Virus record (IMG/VR): IMGVR_UViG_3300020383_000007
Coordinates: 31,340-95,339 of that record
From: a virus
Direction: 5' to 3' (one strand)
Length of the DNA stretch: 64,000 nucleotides
This document shows, piece by piece, positions 48,791 to 55,566 of this stretch. A model generated the notes under the pieces. The model saw nothing but the letters and a program-made list of their open reading frames with translations, did not search any database and was not told where the DNA came from. Numbering within the stretch: position 1 is the stretch's first letter; each line of letters begins with the position of its first letter. The translations under genes were made by a program, and so were the position numbers.

Positions 48791-50065
48791 TTACAGGAGG
48801 CTGTCAAGAAGACCAGGTTCCGCGTTCTCCATCGAACCCCCACCACTATAGTAATCCATGGTAAAAGTCCTTAGAACGATATACAGAAGCAATCCTGTTC
48901 GTACTGCTGCTAACAATGAACTGTTGTTTGACTTAACAGACTTCTCAACAACTCCCAATGCTAACTCACGTATCTTAAGTAGCGATGGATTCGTCGAACG
49001 AGACGACATGTAAAGCGAACGTAGTCGAGATAACAATAAGGCTAAGTTCAAGTTTCGATTAAACTCTTTCTTATTTGCATTGATAAAGTCAAACGCATGT
49101 AGTACAGTTTCCTCTACAAGCTCCTCAACGCGTCTGTCACCACGATAACCGTAGTTGTCTGACATATACTCCAATGCCGACACTAAATGTCTCTCAGGCA
49201 TCGTGTGCATGCCATCACCGATGATCGATACTAAGTCATCCCGGATAAAAGAACGCTTCTCAGAAATCACCGAGTGGATGTATCGCTTATACTGACTATG
49301 TTTACGGATCAAGTGTCTAACGTGGATATCGCCATCAATATCAATCGTAGATGACTTCGTGTTGACACGACTTCCAGATTGTGCTACCTCAACGAATACC
49401 CGATACATCTTTTTAACGACTTCACGGATACGACCCTGCGTATCAGACAATAAATACTGGATACGCTCATCATCGTTAAACTTAGCAATCGCATCTCTAT
49501 GGATATTGCCTGCTGAGATAATATCTTGAGCACGTGCTTCAATCAATTTGGCCCAACTACCATAGCGCTTCAGTGAGAACTTATAGTTAAGCTCTGCATA
49601 CACTGCTTCCAATATACGCCGATCAGGCTCGTACTTGAAGTAGTGCGCCATCAGTGAAGATAAGAAACGATAATGTAAGATCTTAAGTGCCGCCATCATA
49701 CCTGATTCTTTTTGCGAGGCACTGATGTCTTTTGAATTGAAAAGTGCATGTAGAACCCAAGCGACCGATAGATTCAATACATCACTAATAACCTTGTGCT
49801 CCGGATTCACACTCGGTAAAGCATGGATCTCGTTTTTAAGGATCACGTCATCTGTTTGGATAACTTCATCAAACCACTCATGGCGATCTGATGTGTGGAA
49901 GCGTAGCGGTGGTGATCCAAGTAGGACACCACCTAAGAACTCAATATGGTCTTCTGATCGATTCACGAAGTCACGCTCGTACTGCATGATGCGCTTAACG
50001 AACCGACTGTCTATCTTTAAGTGACCACACTCAGACTTAAAGACATCTTTAATACTGTTTGCCAT
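48791..50065 (-). CDS. Conserved-looking protein of unknown function (424 residues)
   Basis: ATAAGAGGCTTACC precedes the ATG. The protein is helical and charged, with a basic middle (RHLIRKHSQYKRYIHSVIS) and a C-terminal hydrophobic helix (AAVRTGLLLYIVLRTF) followed by an acidic, Gly-rich tail. No signal peptide or enzyme motif is visible. It stands alone on the minus strand, separated from the fibre cluster by a shared terminator and divergent from the small-gene operon across a 514-base noncoding region. A virion or late protein is possible, but I do not recognise it. Confidence 0.8.
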   Translation of the reverse strand: MANSIKDVFKSECGHLKIDSRFVKRIMQYERDFVNRSEDHIEFLGGVLLGSPPLRFHTSDRHEWFDEVIQTDDVILKNEIHALPSVNPEHKVISDVLNLSVAWVLHALFNSKDISASQKESGMMAALKILHYRFLSSLMAHYFKYEPDRRILEAVYAELNYKFSLKRYGSWAKLIEARAQDIISAGNIHRDAIAKFNDDERIQYLLSDTQGRIREVVKKMYRVFVEVAQSGSRVNTKSSTIDIDGDIHVRHLIRKHSQYKRYIHSVISEKRSFIRDDLVSIIGDGMHTMPERHLVSALEYMSDNYGYRGDRRVEELVEETVLHAFDFINANKKEFNRNLNLALLLSRLRSLYMSSRSTNPSLLKIRELALGVVEKSVKSNNSSLLAAVRTGLLLYIVLRTFTMDYYSGGGSMENAEPGLLDSLL

Positions 50066-50103
50066 GGTAAGCCTCTTATGTGAGTAAAAGCTGCTATACG
50101 ATA

Positions 50104-50506
50104 CGGCGCGGCGACCGTTGCCGCCACTGCCTTTCTAATTGGTATCTTTTATCTCTTTTAGGGTTCTATGAAATTTAAGATTAAATGTAAAATGATTTAT
50201 ATCTAAATACCATTTGTCATTATGATTAACTTTTTACTGATGACTTTTTATAATTTGAACTTAAAGGATGGAATGAGTGAACGGTAGTGAACGAATGACA
50301 ACACTTTCCCTTTGGGGGGAAAGGGGGGTTGAGAGAAGAGAGGATTTAAAGGAGAGAAGAGAGAAGGGGGAAAACCCCCCTTATGGTTTTAGCTATAACA
50401 GTCAAGCGATAGGAGGTACCTCAAGTACCGACCTCTAAGCGTAGCATGCACTGTACATATCAAAATTTTTCTAATTTTTTTGATTTCGCATTTCCCCGCC
50501 GCGCCG
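50104..50506. repeat. GC-rich 10-base inverted repeat bracketing a purine-rich noncoding region
   Basis: CGGCGCGGCG (50104-50113) and CGCCGCGCCG (50497-50506) are perfect inverted copies 383 bases apart in an otherwise AT-rich stretch. Between them: AT-rich DNA (50155-50260), two AGTGAACG copies 10 bases apart (50276, 50286), a CTTTCCC/GGGAAAG hairpin (304-323), AAGGGGGGTT (321-330) matched by AACCCCCCTT (373-382), two GAGAGAAGAGAG copies (331-342, 352-363), and a GGTAC/GTACC stem (415-429). There is no credible gene in 50066-50579. Regulatory region, origin or structured RNA are all possible. Confidence 0.7.
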
Positions 50507-50525
50507 ATCCTACCTAAGGTCAAGC

Positions 50526-50534
50526 ATATATCAT
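50526..50534 (+). promoter_or_regulatory. Candidate promoter motif ATATATCAT
   Basis: Third copy of the 9-mer, 46 bases before the first gene of the small-gene operon. Confidence 0.5.
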
Positions 50535-50579
50535 CTCGTTGAGTACTCGAAACGTATAAACAAATAAGGATAACGTATC

Positions 50580-50960
50580 ATGGATAAATTACCACCTTAT
50601 CCACTTAGACCACAGTTCCCATTTGAAAAAGACATAACCGATCAGATCAGATCAAGATTACCAGCCCACGTCTTAAGCGATGTCCAATGCATACAGCATC
50701 AATTAGAATCGCATCGACAACATGTACTGATGAGTGCGCGCTCTATGGGTAAATCAATATCGCCCTCGGATGTGTACCCAACGCAACTACACCATGGGTT
50801 TTATGACACTGAAGGACATTATAATGTCGGTGTCTTAGTAAAACCACGGGAGGTGGATTTTAAACAAGCGCTGGTTGACAGACTTAATGATGAGAATACT
50901 GAAAGTCGCATCAAAGAGTTTATGGCTTTAACTGTTAATGTACCGAAAGGGGATTGGTAA
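50580..50960 (+). CDS. Small protein, unknown; first gene of accessory operon
   Basis: 126 residues, AATAAGGATAACGTATC before ATG, behind a candidate promoter. Starts with a Pro-rich stretch (KLPPYPLRPQFPFEK), then helices (DIRSRLPAH-like, HQLESHRQHVLMSARSM) and a beta-ish YNVGVLVKPREVDF. No known motif. Six genes from here to 52632 are packed with overlaps of 1-4 bases or gaps under 25 bases and form one operon. Confidence 0.75.
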   Translation: MDKLPPYPLRPQFPFEKDITDQIRSRLPAHVLSDVQCIQHQLESHRQHVLMSARSMGKSISPSDVYPTQLHHGFYDTEGHYNVGVLVKPREVDFKQALVDRLNDENTESRIKEFMALTVNVPKGDW

Positions 50961-50961
50961 G

Positions 50962-51369
50962 ATGGATGATCACAAAAGGCTTTATGAAAATATTAAATGT
51001 CGCACGGTGGATCGCTTCACACGGTGTATGGGTTGGATGTTAGTGTTGACGACGATATTGTTAGCGTATGTAGTATTCAGAGATGAGATCGACTGGTTGA
51101 CTCGATTCTTTATCATCGTCGCTGGGGTATTGTTTATCTATGGCTCGTTTTTACTGAAGAAGTCGGCGGTTTATGAGATCCACTTATCGATACGCAATCA
51201 ATGGCGATTTGTACCGCCGGAGGATCAAGGTCCTTCTTGGAGATCATCGATCAATGCGATCGAGAAGTATCTTTATCAAGACCTGCGTAAGTCAAAGCGT
51301 TATCGCATGGTGACGGTACTTAACGCGATACTGATCGTACTGACAGCCATAGGAGATTTTTCACTATGA
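50962..51369 (+). CDS. Small membrane protein
   Basis: 135 residues from the ATG one base after the previous stop, with AAAGGGGATTGG upstream. Two adjacent hydrophobic helices (MGWMLVLTTILLAYVVF and FFIIVAGVLFIYGSFLL) near 23-65 and a C-terminal third (VLNAILIVLTAIGDFSL). The middle loop is soluble and basic. Probably in the host inner membrane. It overlaps the next gene by four bases. Similar in design to the 156-residue protein at the end of this operon. Confidence 0.8.
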   Translation: MDDHKRLYENIKCRTVDRFTRCMGWMLVLTTILLAYVVFRDEIDWLTRFFIIVAGVLFIYGSFLLKKSAVYEIHLSIRNQWRFVPPEDQGPSWRSSINAIEKYLYQDLRKSKRYRMVTVLNAILIVLTAIGDFSL

Positions 51370-51776
51370 AAGGACCTGTAAATGTTGCTATTGATAAAAC
51401 GTCACCCGATCCAATCGATAGAGATTATAGTGGATTACCATGTCCGATAGTTACCATCGATAAAGATGACTACACATGGCGACAAATATCTGAACGGATT
51501 AAAGGGTTTAGGCGCAATAATCAATCTCTAGTGGCTGAACCTTTAGCTGTTGTAGTAAGTGACCGCTATTTTGAAGGGTTGGATGATAGCTACCACAACG
51601 TCAACGAGAAAGGGGCTAATTACTGCATCGATCGTTGGGCATGTGAAGTAGGTGCTACCGTAAAACCAGTGGTTACAGAGTACACGTTCCAAGTACCAAA
51701 GGGAGAATATCCGATTTATGTGTTAGAGGCATGTCTTTGGTTAAGGGACCACTACACATTTAATCCAAGTTTATAA
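51366..51776 (+). CDS. Small soluble protein, unknown
   Basis: 136 residues; ATGA overlap with the membrane protein gene, AGGAGATTTTTC upstream. Mixed fold with strands PLAVVVSDRYF and a VTEYTFQVPKGEYPIYVLEA segment leading to a helix; two Cys (NYCIDRWACEV). No recognised domain. Coupled to its membrane-protein neighbour. Confidence 0.75.
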   Translation: MKGPVNVAIDKTSPDPIDRDYSGLPCPIVTIDKDDYTWRQISERIKGFRRNNQSLVAEPLAVVVSDRYFEGLDDSYHNVNEKGANYCIDRWACEVGATVKPVVTEYTFQVPKGEYPIYVLEACLWLRDHYTFNPSL

Positions 51777-51799
51777 AAACACAAAACAAGGGGATAGTG

Positions 51800-52162
51800 A
51801 TGTACGAATATTCAAGAGGTCATGTTCGACTCGAAAAAGGTTTCTACACAAAAGAGACCTTAGATAAGATCATCCAAGAAGTGATCGAGTCTGAAGGTCC
51901 TGCGTATGAAAGTGCGTTGGATATTTTTAGACTCTCAGGTGGCGACACATCAAAGTTGCTTGATACAAACGAATACGGACTCGACCTTAAAGCAACGGAA
52001 GGGTTGTGTGAGGTATTGGTAGGTGGCGTGCGTATTGGGGAAGTGGAAGGTAAAATGAACTACCTTCACGTTGAAGATGTCCCTCGCCGAGTGTGTGGTC
52101 TAGAAGTGATTGCATCTAAACTCCACTTTGCGAGTGAATTAGGATTAGCTGGGGTATCGTGA
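51800..52162 (+). CDS. Small acidic protein, unknown
   Basis: 120 residues from the ATG at 51800 (AAGGGGATAGTG upstream). Begins MYEYSRGHVRLEKGFYTKET and has a helix ETLDKIIQEVIESEG, then alternating strands with Gly (VLVGGVRIGEVEGKMNYLHV). No motif recognised. Its stop overlaps the next start (TGATG). Confidence 0.75.
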   Translation: MYEYSRGHVRLEKGFYTKETLDKIIQEVIESEGPAYESALDIFRLSGGDTSKLLDTNEYGLDLKATEGLCEVLVGGVRIGEVEGKMNYLHVEDVPRRVCGLEVIASKLHFASELGLAGVS

Positions 52163-52632
52163 TGAGTAGATTGGAAACAATAAATTCTCTACCTAGGGAA
52201 GCAAGACGTTGGGTGATGGATTTTCATTCAGACTGTTTTAAATATACTGCATTGATTGTTACTACGGCGATGGTATATTTCTTTTTCTTCATGGGTACGC
52301 CAAATGAGGCTTCATTCTCAGTATTTATGATACCTATCATGATAGGTATCTATATTACGCAGAAGAAGCTGATACGCAAATATGTTACGTATGTAGAAAT
52401 GGACTTAACGATGCATAAGTTCATGGCTCACATGTCAGTAGGTGCACATGGTCGCCCGCCGACCGACCTTAAGGAAATCGAACAGAATATAAAAATGCGC
52501 CATGCATTAGCTAAAGCTAGAGCGTTAATTGTCAGCGGCGCTATCAATACCGTCAATCGATTTGCGTGTTGGTTGATGTTAGGTTTCTATACTTCAGGTG
52601 TAGCGATCTACCTCATTGAGCGATATCTATGA
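52162..52632 (+). CDS. Small membrane protein, last of the operon
   Basis: 156 residues. Hydrophobic helices at about 26-45 (FKYTALIVTTAMVYFFFFM), 53-70 (FSVFMIPIMIGIYITQ) and 130-153 (RFACWLMLGFYTSGVAIYLI), with a cytosolic-type basic loop between the second and third. The layout (two helices, loop, one helix) is the same as in the 135-residue membrane protein upstream, so they may be distant paralogues. A terminator follows. Confidence 0.8.
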   Translation: MSRLETINSLPREARRWVMDFHSDCFKYTALIVTTAMVYFFFFMGTPNEASFSVFMIPIMIGIYITQKKLIRKYVTYVEMDLTMHKFMAHMSVGAHGRPPTDLKEIEQNIKMRHALAKARALIVSGAINTVNRFACWLMLGFYTSGVAIYLIERYL

Positions 52633-52637
52633 ATATG

Positions 52638-52665
52638 GGGAGGCGTGTCCTCCCTTTATTTTTTC
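52638..52665 (+). terminator. Terminator of the accessory operon
   Basis: GGGAGG (638-643), CGTGT loop, CCTCCC (649-654), then TTTATTTTTTC. Confidence 0.9.
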
Positions 52666-52702
52666 TTTAACCTATGAAGAACAATAACAATATAGGTGAG
52701 AT

Positions 52703-52954
52703 ATGTTAGGGTTATGTTTAGGGACATTCATTTTTTGTCAACAACCGGTTGATTACCAACCAGAAAAGATAGTATTTAAGGTAGAGAATCCTGAGGTTAA
52801 TTGGGAGTTTGATTGGATAACGGTTTGTCGCTATAGTGGCGATTGGCAATACGACCAATTTCTAGATGCGTACGTATTAAAATGTGTGAATCAATCGGGT
52901 GACCCAGAATACGACGATAAGATAAATATGTTCAAGGTAACGTATAAATTCTAA
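52703..52954 (+). CDS. Small protein with hydrophobic start, possibly secreted
   Basis: 83 residues, TAGGTGAGAT before ATG. The first 13 residues (MLGLCLGTFIFCQ) are hydrophobic with Cys at 5 and 12 but have no basic n-region, so a signal peptide is doubtful. The rest is acidic with aromatic residues (VNWEFDWITVCRYSGDWQY). No recognised family. Stands alone after a terminator, 45 bases before the methyltransferase-like gene. Confidence 0.65.
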   Translation: MLGLCLGTFIFCQQPVDYQPEKIVFKVENPEVNWEFDWITVCRYSGDWQYDQFLDAYVLKCVNQSGDPEYDDKINMFKVTYKF

Positions 52955-52999
52955 CATAAAGGCTTAATATAATAGACTTTATAAAAACCGGGTGCAGTT

Positions 53000-53692
53000 A
53001 TGGAATTTTCAGAAGATTATCAAAAGATGCTCGATCTACATGAACAAGCACATAAAGAAGGCGCAGTACGAAATCTAAACGGTGAAGATATCGAGACGGA
53101 AGGTCGTAAGATTTTTGAGGGTAGTGAATTGTTACCTATGTTACCGACCATAAAGGAAATAAAAGACGATCTTAATCTAACCAGTCTTTTGGATTACGGT
53201 TGCGGTAAAGCCAATGCATATTACCTAGCGTTTGAACTCGATGGTGTGATACATCCCAATGCATATCAGTATTTGGGTATCGCGCCAGCGGCAGTACATT
53301 TATACGATCCTTGCGTGGAACAGTTCCGCAGTAAACCACGTCAAGAGCAAACGTATGATATCGTTGTTTGTACCGATGTGTTGGAGCATATACCAGAGCA
53401 GGATGTAGATACTGTCATTGAAGAGATGGTTTATCATGCTAATAAGTTAATGGTATTCAAAATTGCAGCCCACGAATCCTTTACCAAATTTAAAGACGGT
53501 ACAAACGTACATGCTACCGTCAAGCCTCCGAGTTGGTGGTTTGATAAAATTATTCGTATCGCCACTGAATCGGGTCGAACCATATTACTTCATATCGAAG
53601 TAGAGGAACGCGAAAGTGGTTCCGATGGTAAACGTAGTCACATCAGTCGTCATATCGTAAACCAGGGGAATAAAAATGGCAATACTGGCTAG
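53000..53692 (+). CDS. SAM-dependent methyltransferase (class I fold)
   Basis: 230 residues. Motif I is LLDYGCGKA (63-71), the glycine-rich SAM loop; motif II-like acidic residue in HLYDPCVEQF; motif IV region YDIVVCTDVLEHIPEQD (about 119-135), as in the Methyltransf_11/23 families. The C-terminal strands (KLMVFKIAAHESF, PPSWWFDKI) complete the fold. No target-recognition domain, so the substrate (nucleotide, small molecule, RNA or protein) is unknown; a DNA methylase would usually show an (N/D)PPY motif, which is absent. Overlaps the next gene by 17 bases. Confidence 0.88.
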   Translation: MEFSEDYQKMLDLHEQAHKEGAVRNLNGEDIETEGRKIFEGSELLPMLPTIKEIKDDLNLTSLLDYGCGKANAYYLAFELDGVIHPNAYQYLGIAPAAVHLYDPCVEQFRSKPRQEQTYDIVVCTDVLEHIPEQDVDTVIEEMVYHANKLMVFKIAAHESFTKFKDGTNVHATVKPPSWWFDKIIRIATESGRTILLHIEVEERESGSDGKRSHISRHIVNQGNKNGNTG

Positions 53693-54032
53693 ATTAGAAG
53701 TGGGGGTCTATCTGGATAGTGAGACGTGTCGATATTTAAAGCGTAAGATGAAAGAGACCAGTTGGTTTTGTAATACGTTAATGATCGACCCAGACCATGT
53801 TACAGTGCACCCAGAATACATCGAGATAGACGATGTAGGTTTACTTAGAACAGAACGACTCGTCCCAAAGGTTAAACCGATCTACGTAAGTATCATACGT
53901 AGTTGGATGACGGGTAACTGGTTAGTCTATATCGACTATGATGCAAATATCTCTGACGAACATCAGCGCAGTCGAAACAATTCAGTTAGGCAAGTGGTTA
54001 AGGTAAAACCGCGCATACCTGTTACAATTTAA
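53676..54032 (+). CDS. Small protein coupled to the methyltransferase
   Basis: 118 residues, CAGGGGAATAAAA before ATG, starting within the end of the methyltransferase gene. It begins AILARLEVGVYLDSETCRYL, with alternating strands and a short helix, and ends basic (RQVVKVKPRIPVTI). No recognised motif. The tight overlap suggests the two products work together. A structured noncoding segment follows at once. Confidence 0.75.
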   Translation: MAILARLEVGVYLDSETCRYLKRKMKETSWFCNTLMIDPDHVTVHPEYIEIDDVGLLRTERLVPKVKPIYVSIIRSWMTGNWLVYIDYDANISDEHQRSRNNSVRQVVKVKPRIPVTI

Positions 54033-54068
54033 CAGGTTGTCCTATTATATAGACCTATAACCAGTTTC

Positions 54069-54300
54069 CGCCAATATCACTGTGCTTCTTTACACCATTC
54101 GTGCCACAGTGATACGGCGTGGGAAGGGTCGCGAGATGGTGGGCCATTCGCGACCTTGTTGTCAGGGTGGGGAGTGTATTATTCTTCGTGATAGGGCAGA
54201 CGCCAATTCTGCATCCGGTCCCGCAATATCCAAAGCGGTGTTATCTCAGCGGCGTCCACTCCCCACCCTTGGCAGCTAAACCCACTGTACTGAATTTGGG
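54069..54300 (+). ncRNA. Candidate structured RNA with three strong stems
   Basis: Stem 1: TATCACTGTG (54075-54084) with CACAGTGATA (54105-54114), extended by CGCC/GGCG (69-72, 116-119). Stem 2: GGTCGCGA (127-134) with TCGCGACC (148-155), a bulged G, then ATGG/CCAT closing a TGGG loop. Stem 3: GGGTGGGGAGTG (165-176) with CACTCCCCACCC (257-268), continued inside by GACGCC/GGCGTC (199-204, 251-256). Inner stems such as CCGC/GCGG (221-238) are possible. No tRNA, RNase P or tmRNA signature. GC content is well above that of the flanks. No credible gene. Strand is set by the boxA and terminator that follow. Confidence 0.7.
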
Positions 54301-54333
54301 CCGTGCGCCTAAATAACTGCAAGAGTGATTTAT

Positions 54334-54351
54334 TGCTCTTTAACAATTTGG
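54334..54351 (+). promoter_or_regulatory. boxA antitermination element
   Basis: TGCTCTTTAACAATTTGG matches the boxA of gammaproteobacterial rRNA operons (core TGCTCTTTAACA), the RNA site bound by NusB-S10. It lies just after the structured segment. An AAGAG/CTCTT hairpin (321-325, 336-340) overlaps it and could mask it. Confidence 0.85.
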
Positions 54352-54363
54352 TAATAATAATGA

Positions 54364-54379
54364 CTCGATATAGATCGAG
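54364..54379 (+). promoter_or_regulatory. boxB-like hairpin
   Basis: CTCGAT (364-369), ATAG loop, ATCGAG (374-379), 12 bases after the boxA match. The order boxA then a small hairpin recalls lambdoid nut sites. No N-like arginine-rich protein is seen nearby. Confidence 0.5.
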
Positions 54380-54438
54380 ATAATAATATCCTTTTACTAA
54401 AGTGATATAGAAGTTTATCTTCTAATCGGCGATACACA

Positions 54439-54466
54439 GGGACCTTCGGGTCCCTTTATTTTTTGT
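54439..54466 (+). terminator. UUCG-loop terminator ending the noncoding unit
   Basis: GGGACC (439-444), TTCG, GGTCCC (449-454), then TTTATTTTTTG. Confidence 0.93.
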
Positions 54467-54506
54467 TCTTAGGATATAATAAAAAAATACAAAGTGGAGT
54501 AGTAGT

Positions 54507-54854
54507 ATGACTTATAAAGTCGCGGACCGTCCAAATACAAGTATCCAAGCTGAAGGACACAATCCAAAGTCTGGTGCTTGTAACGATTACATCATTACTG
54601 AACGTGACAACGATCGTAATGTGTTAACTGAGATTGCGTTTCAGAATGGACCCATTACTGAGAACGTTAACGGTTGTCAGTTAGAAGATCTGTTGGTTGT
54701 TTGTCGACATCGACTACACTCATTCCAAAATGGTAAGTTTCCTTGTGAGGAGAATGCGGTTGCCATTGATCATCTGACTAAAGCCATCGAAGCTTTGGAC
54801 TCGCGTACCGCAGATCGAATCAAACGAGGAGTACAGGATGAGCAGACGAAGTAA
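54507..54854 (+). CDS. Acb2/Tad1-like protein (predicted anti-CBASS/anti-Thoeris sponge)
   Basis: 115 residues, GTGGAGTAGTAGT before ATG. The C-terminal two thirds follow a pattern I know from phage proteins annotated as Acb2/Tad1 domain: IAFQNGPITENVNG (about 48-61), then LLVVCRHRLHSFQNGKFPCE, ENAVAIDHLTKAIEAL and RTADRIKRGV. The usual end is RGVEGT; here it is RGVQDEQTK. Acb2 binds cyclic dinucleotides and trinucleotides of CBASS, and Tad1 binds cyclic ADP-ribose isomers of Thoeris. The helical hairpin with conserved FQxGxFxCxENA would fit. Role is a family inference from memory, not from a search. Directly after the structured RNA and before two small genes that overlap each other. Confidence 0.75.
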   Translation: MTYKVADRPNTSIQAEGHNPKSGACNDYIITERDNDRNVLTEIAFQNGPITENVNGCQLEDLLVVCRHRLHSFQNGKFPCEENAVAIDHLTKAIEALDSRTADRIKRGVQDEQTK

Positions 54855-55023
54855 AAGTAATAAAAGCCACAAGGCGCGAGTTAAACATAAACAGCGTCAT
54901 GATGACTTTTATCCAGCGCAGTTCCCACGAGGCATCGCGGTAGCTGCACTTTTGGGGATATCGAGTATTATCTCGATATCGGTAATATTTGGTATCATTG
55001 GAGTATTTACAGGCAATGGATGA
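54838..55023 (+). CDS. Small basic protein with one transmembrane helix
   Basis: 61 residues, CGAGGAGTACAGG before ATG, starting inside the end of the sponge-like gene (17-base overlap). The first 25 residues are very basic (SRRSKSNKSHKARVKHKQR) and the rest is a hydrophobic helix (IAVAALLGISSIISISVIF). Basic side in the cytoplasm, possibly touching nucleic acid. Co-expressed with the Acb2/Tad1-like gene. Confidence 0.75.
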   Translation: MSRRSKSNKSHKARVKHKQRHDDFYPAQFPRGIAVAALLGISSIISISVIFGIIGVFTGNG

Positions 55024-55159
55024 TTTTGATCTAGATAATGTAGATTTTGATGACATCGAAAAGCGCAACCAGGAAAAAATCGACAAGGCTAACGAAGAAG
55101 CAGAAGCGTTAGCTGATGATGATGAAGATGGGTGTGCAGGTGGTGCTTGTAAAATCTAA
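55016..55159 (+). CDS. Tiny very acidic protein
   Basis: 47 residues overlapping the previous gene by eight bases; GGAG lies 12 bases before the ATG. Almost half the residues are D or E (MDDFDLDNVDFDDIEKRN, ALADDDEDG), and it ends CAGGACKI with two Cys. Could mimic DNA or bind metal; nothing specific recognised. Clean stop just before a bidirectional terminator. The frame is short, so moderate confidence. Confidence 0.6.
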   Translation: MDDFDLDNVDFDDIEKRNQEKIDKANEEAEALADDDEDGCAGGACKI

Positions 55160-55170
55160 ATCAAAAATAG

Positions 55171-55190
55171 AGGAGGGCTGATGCCCTCCT
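55171..55190. terminator. Bidirectional terminator between convergent operons
   Basis: AGGAGGGC (171-178), TGAT loop, GCCCTCCT (183-190). T-tract TATTTTTGA on the minus strand, CTTATG on the plus strand. Confidence 0.8.
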
Positions 55191-55191
55191 C

Positions 55192-55566
55192 TTATGATCC
55201 GTAATCCACGGCAACTATCTTACCTTTATAATAGCCGACTGAGTCGACTTTCTGTTCCACGATGTTGTGGTACATCATCCTTTCCCCGTAGTCAAGTGTC
55301 GATAAGTTGATTAACCAACGTCTTAAACAACGCTCACCTGCCAATCCAGATTTAACTTCTACCCGAGGCATGATGACAATAAAGCCACCCCATGATATCC
55401 AAAGGACGGGTGCGAGTTTAGAAAACCCACACCGACCGAACTCGTGTTCTTGTATATTAGCTAGAATCCCTTTTAGAAACAAGCGCCAATTTCTGTAGTT
55501 GGGTATCTTTATAGCGTACTTACCCACTAAGAATGTGACACGTGTAGTACCACGTTTAATTGCCAC
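55192..55566 (-). CDS. Small kinase-like-fold protein (lacking HRD)
   Basis: 124 residues from a GTG at 55566; no ATG or other plausible start is near. The order of motifs recalls a reduced protein kinase fold: VTFLVGKYAIKIP (VAIK-like Lys), helix NIQEHEFGR (C-helix Glu), LAPVLWISWGGFIVIMPRV (hinge-like), and KIVAVDYGS (DFG-like). There is no HRD catalytic loop. I recall phage and bacterial proteins of this pattern of about 120 residues; activity is unknown. Start overlaps the stop of the preceding gene by 11 bases, so it is coupled to it. Confidence 0.65.
   Translation of the reverse strand: MAIKRGTTRVTFLVGKYAIKIPNYRNWRLFLKGILANIQEHEFGRCGFSKLAPVLWISWGGFIVIMPRVEVKSGLAGERCLRRWLINLSTLDYGERMMYHNIVEQKVDSVGYYKGKIVAVDYGS

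Noticed and set aside
54165-54268. tRNA or tmRNA gene
   Set aside because: The outer stem is 12 pairs rather than 7, and there is no T-loop (GGTTCGA) or D-loop pattern, nor a CCA end.
54082-54316. Two 65-codon plus-strand frames across the stems
   Set aside because: They run through the stem-forming sequence, lack ribosome binding sites, have low-complexity unusual composition, and overlap each other. The inverted repeats explain the region better.
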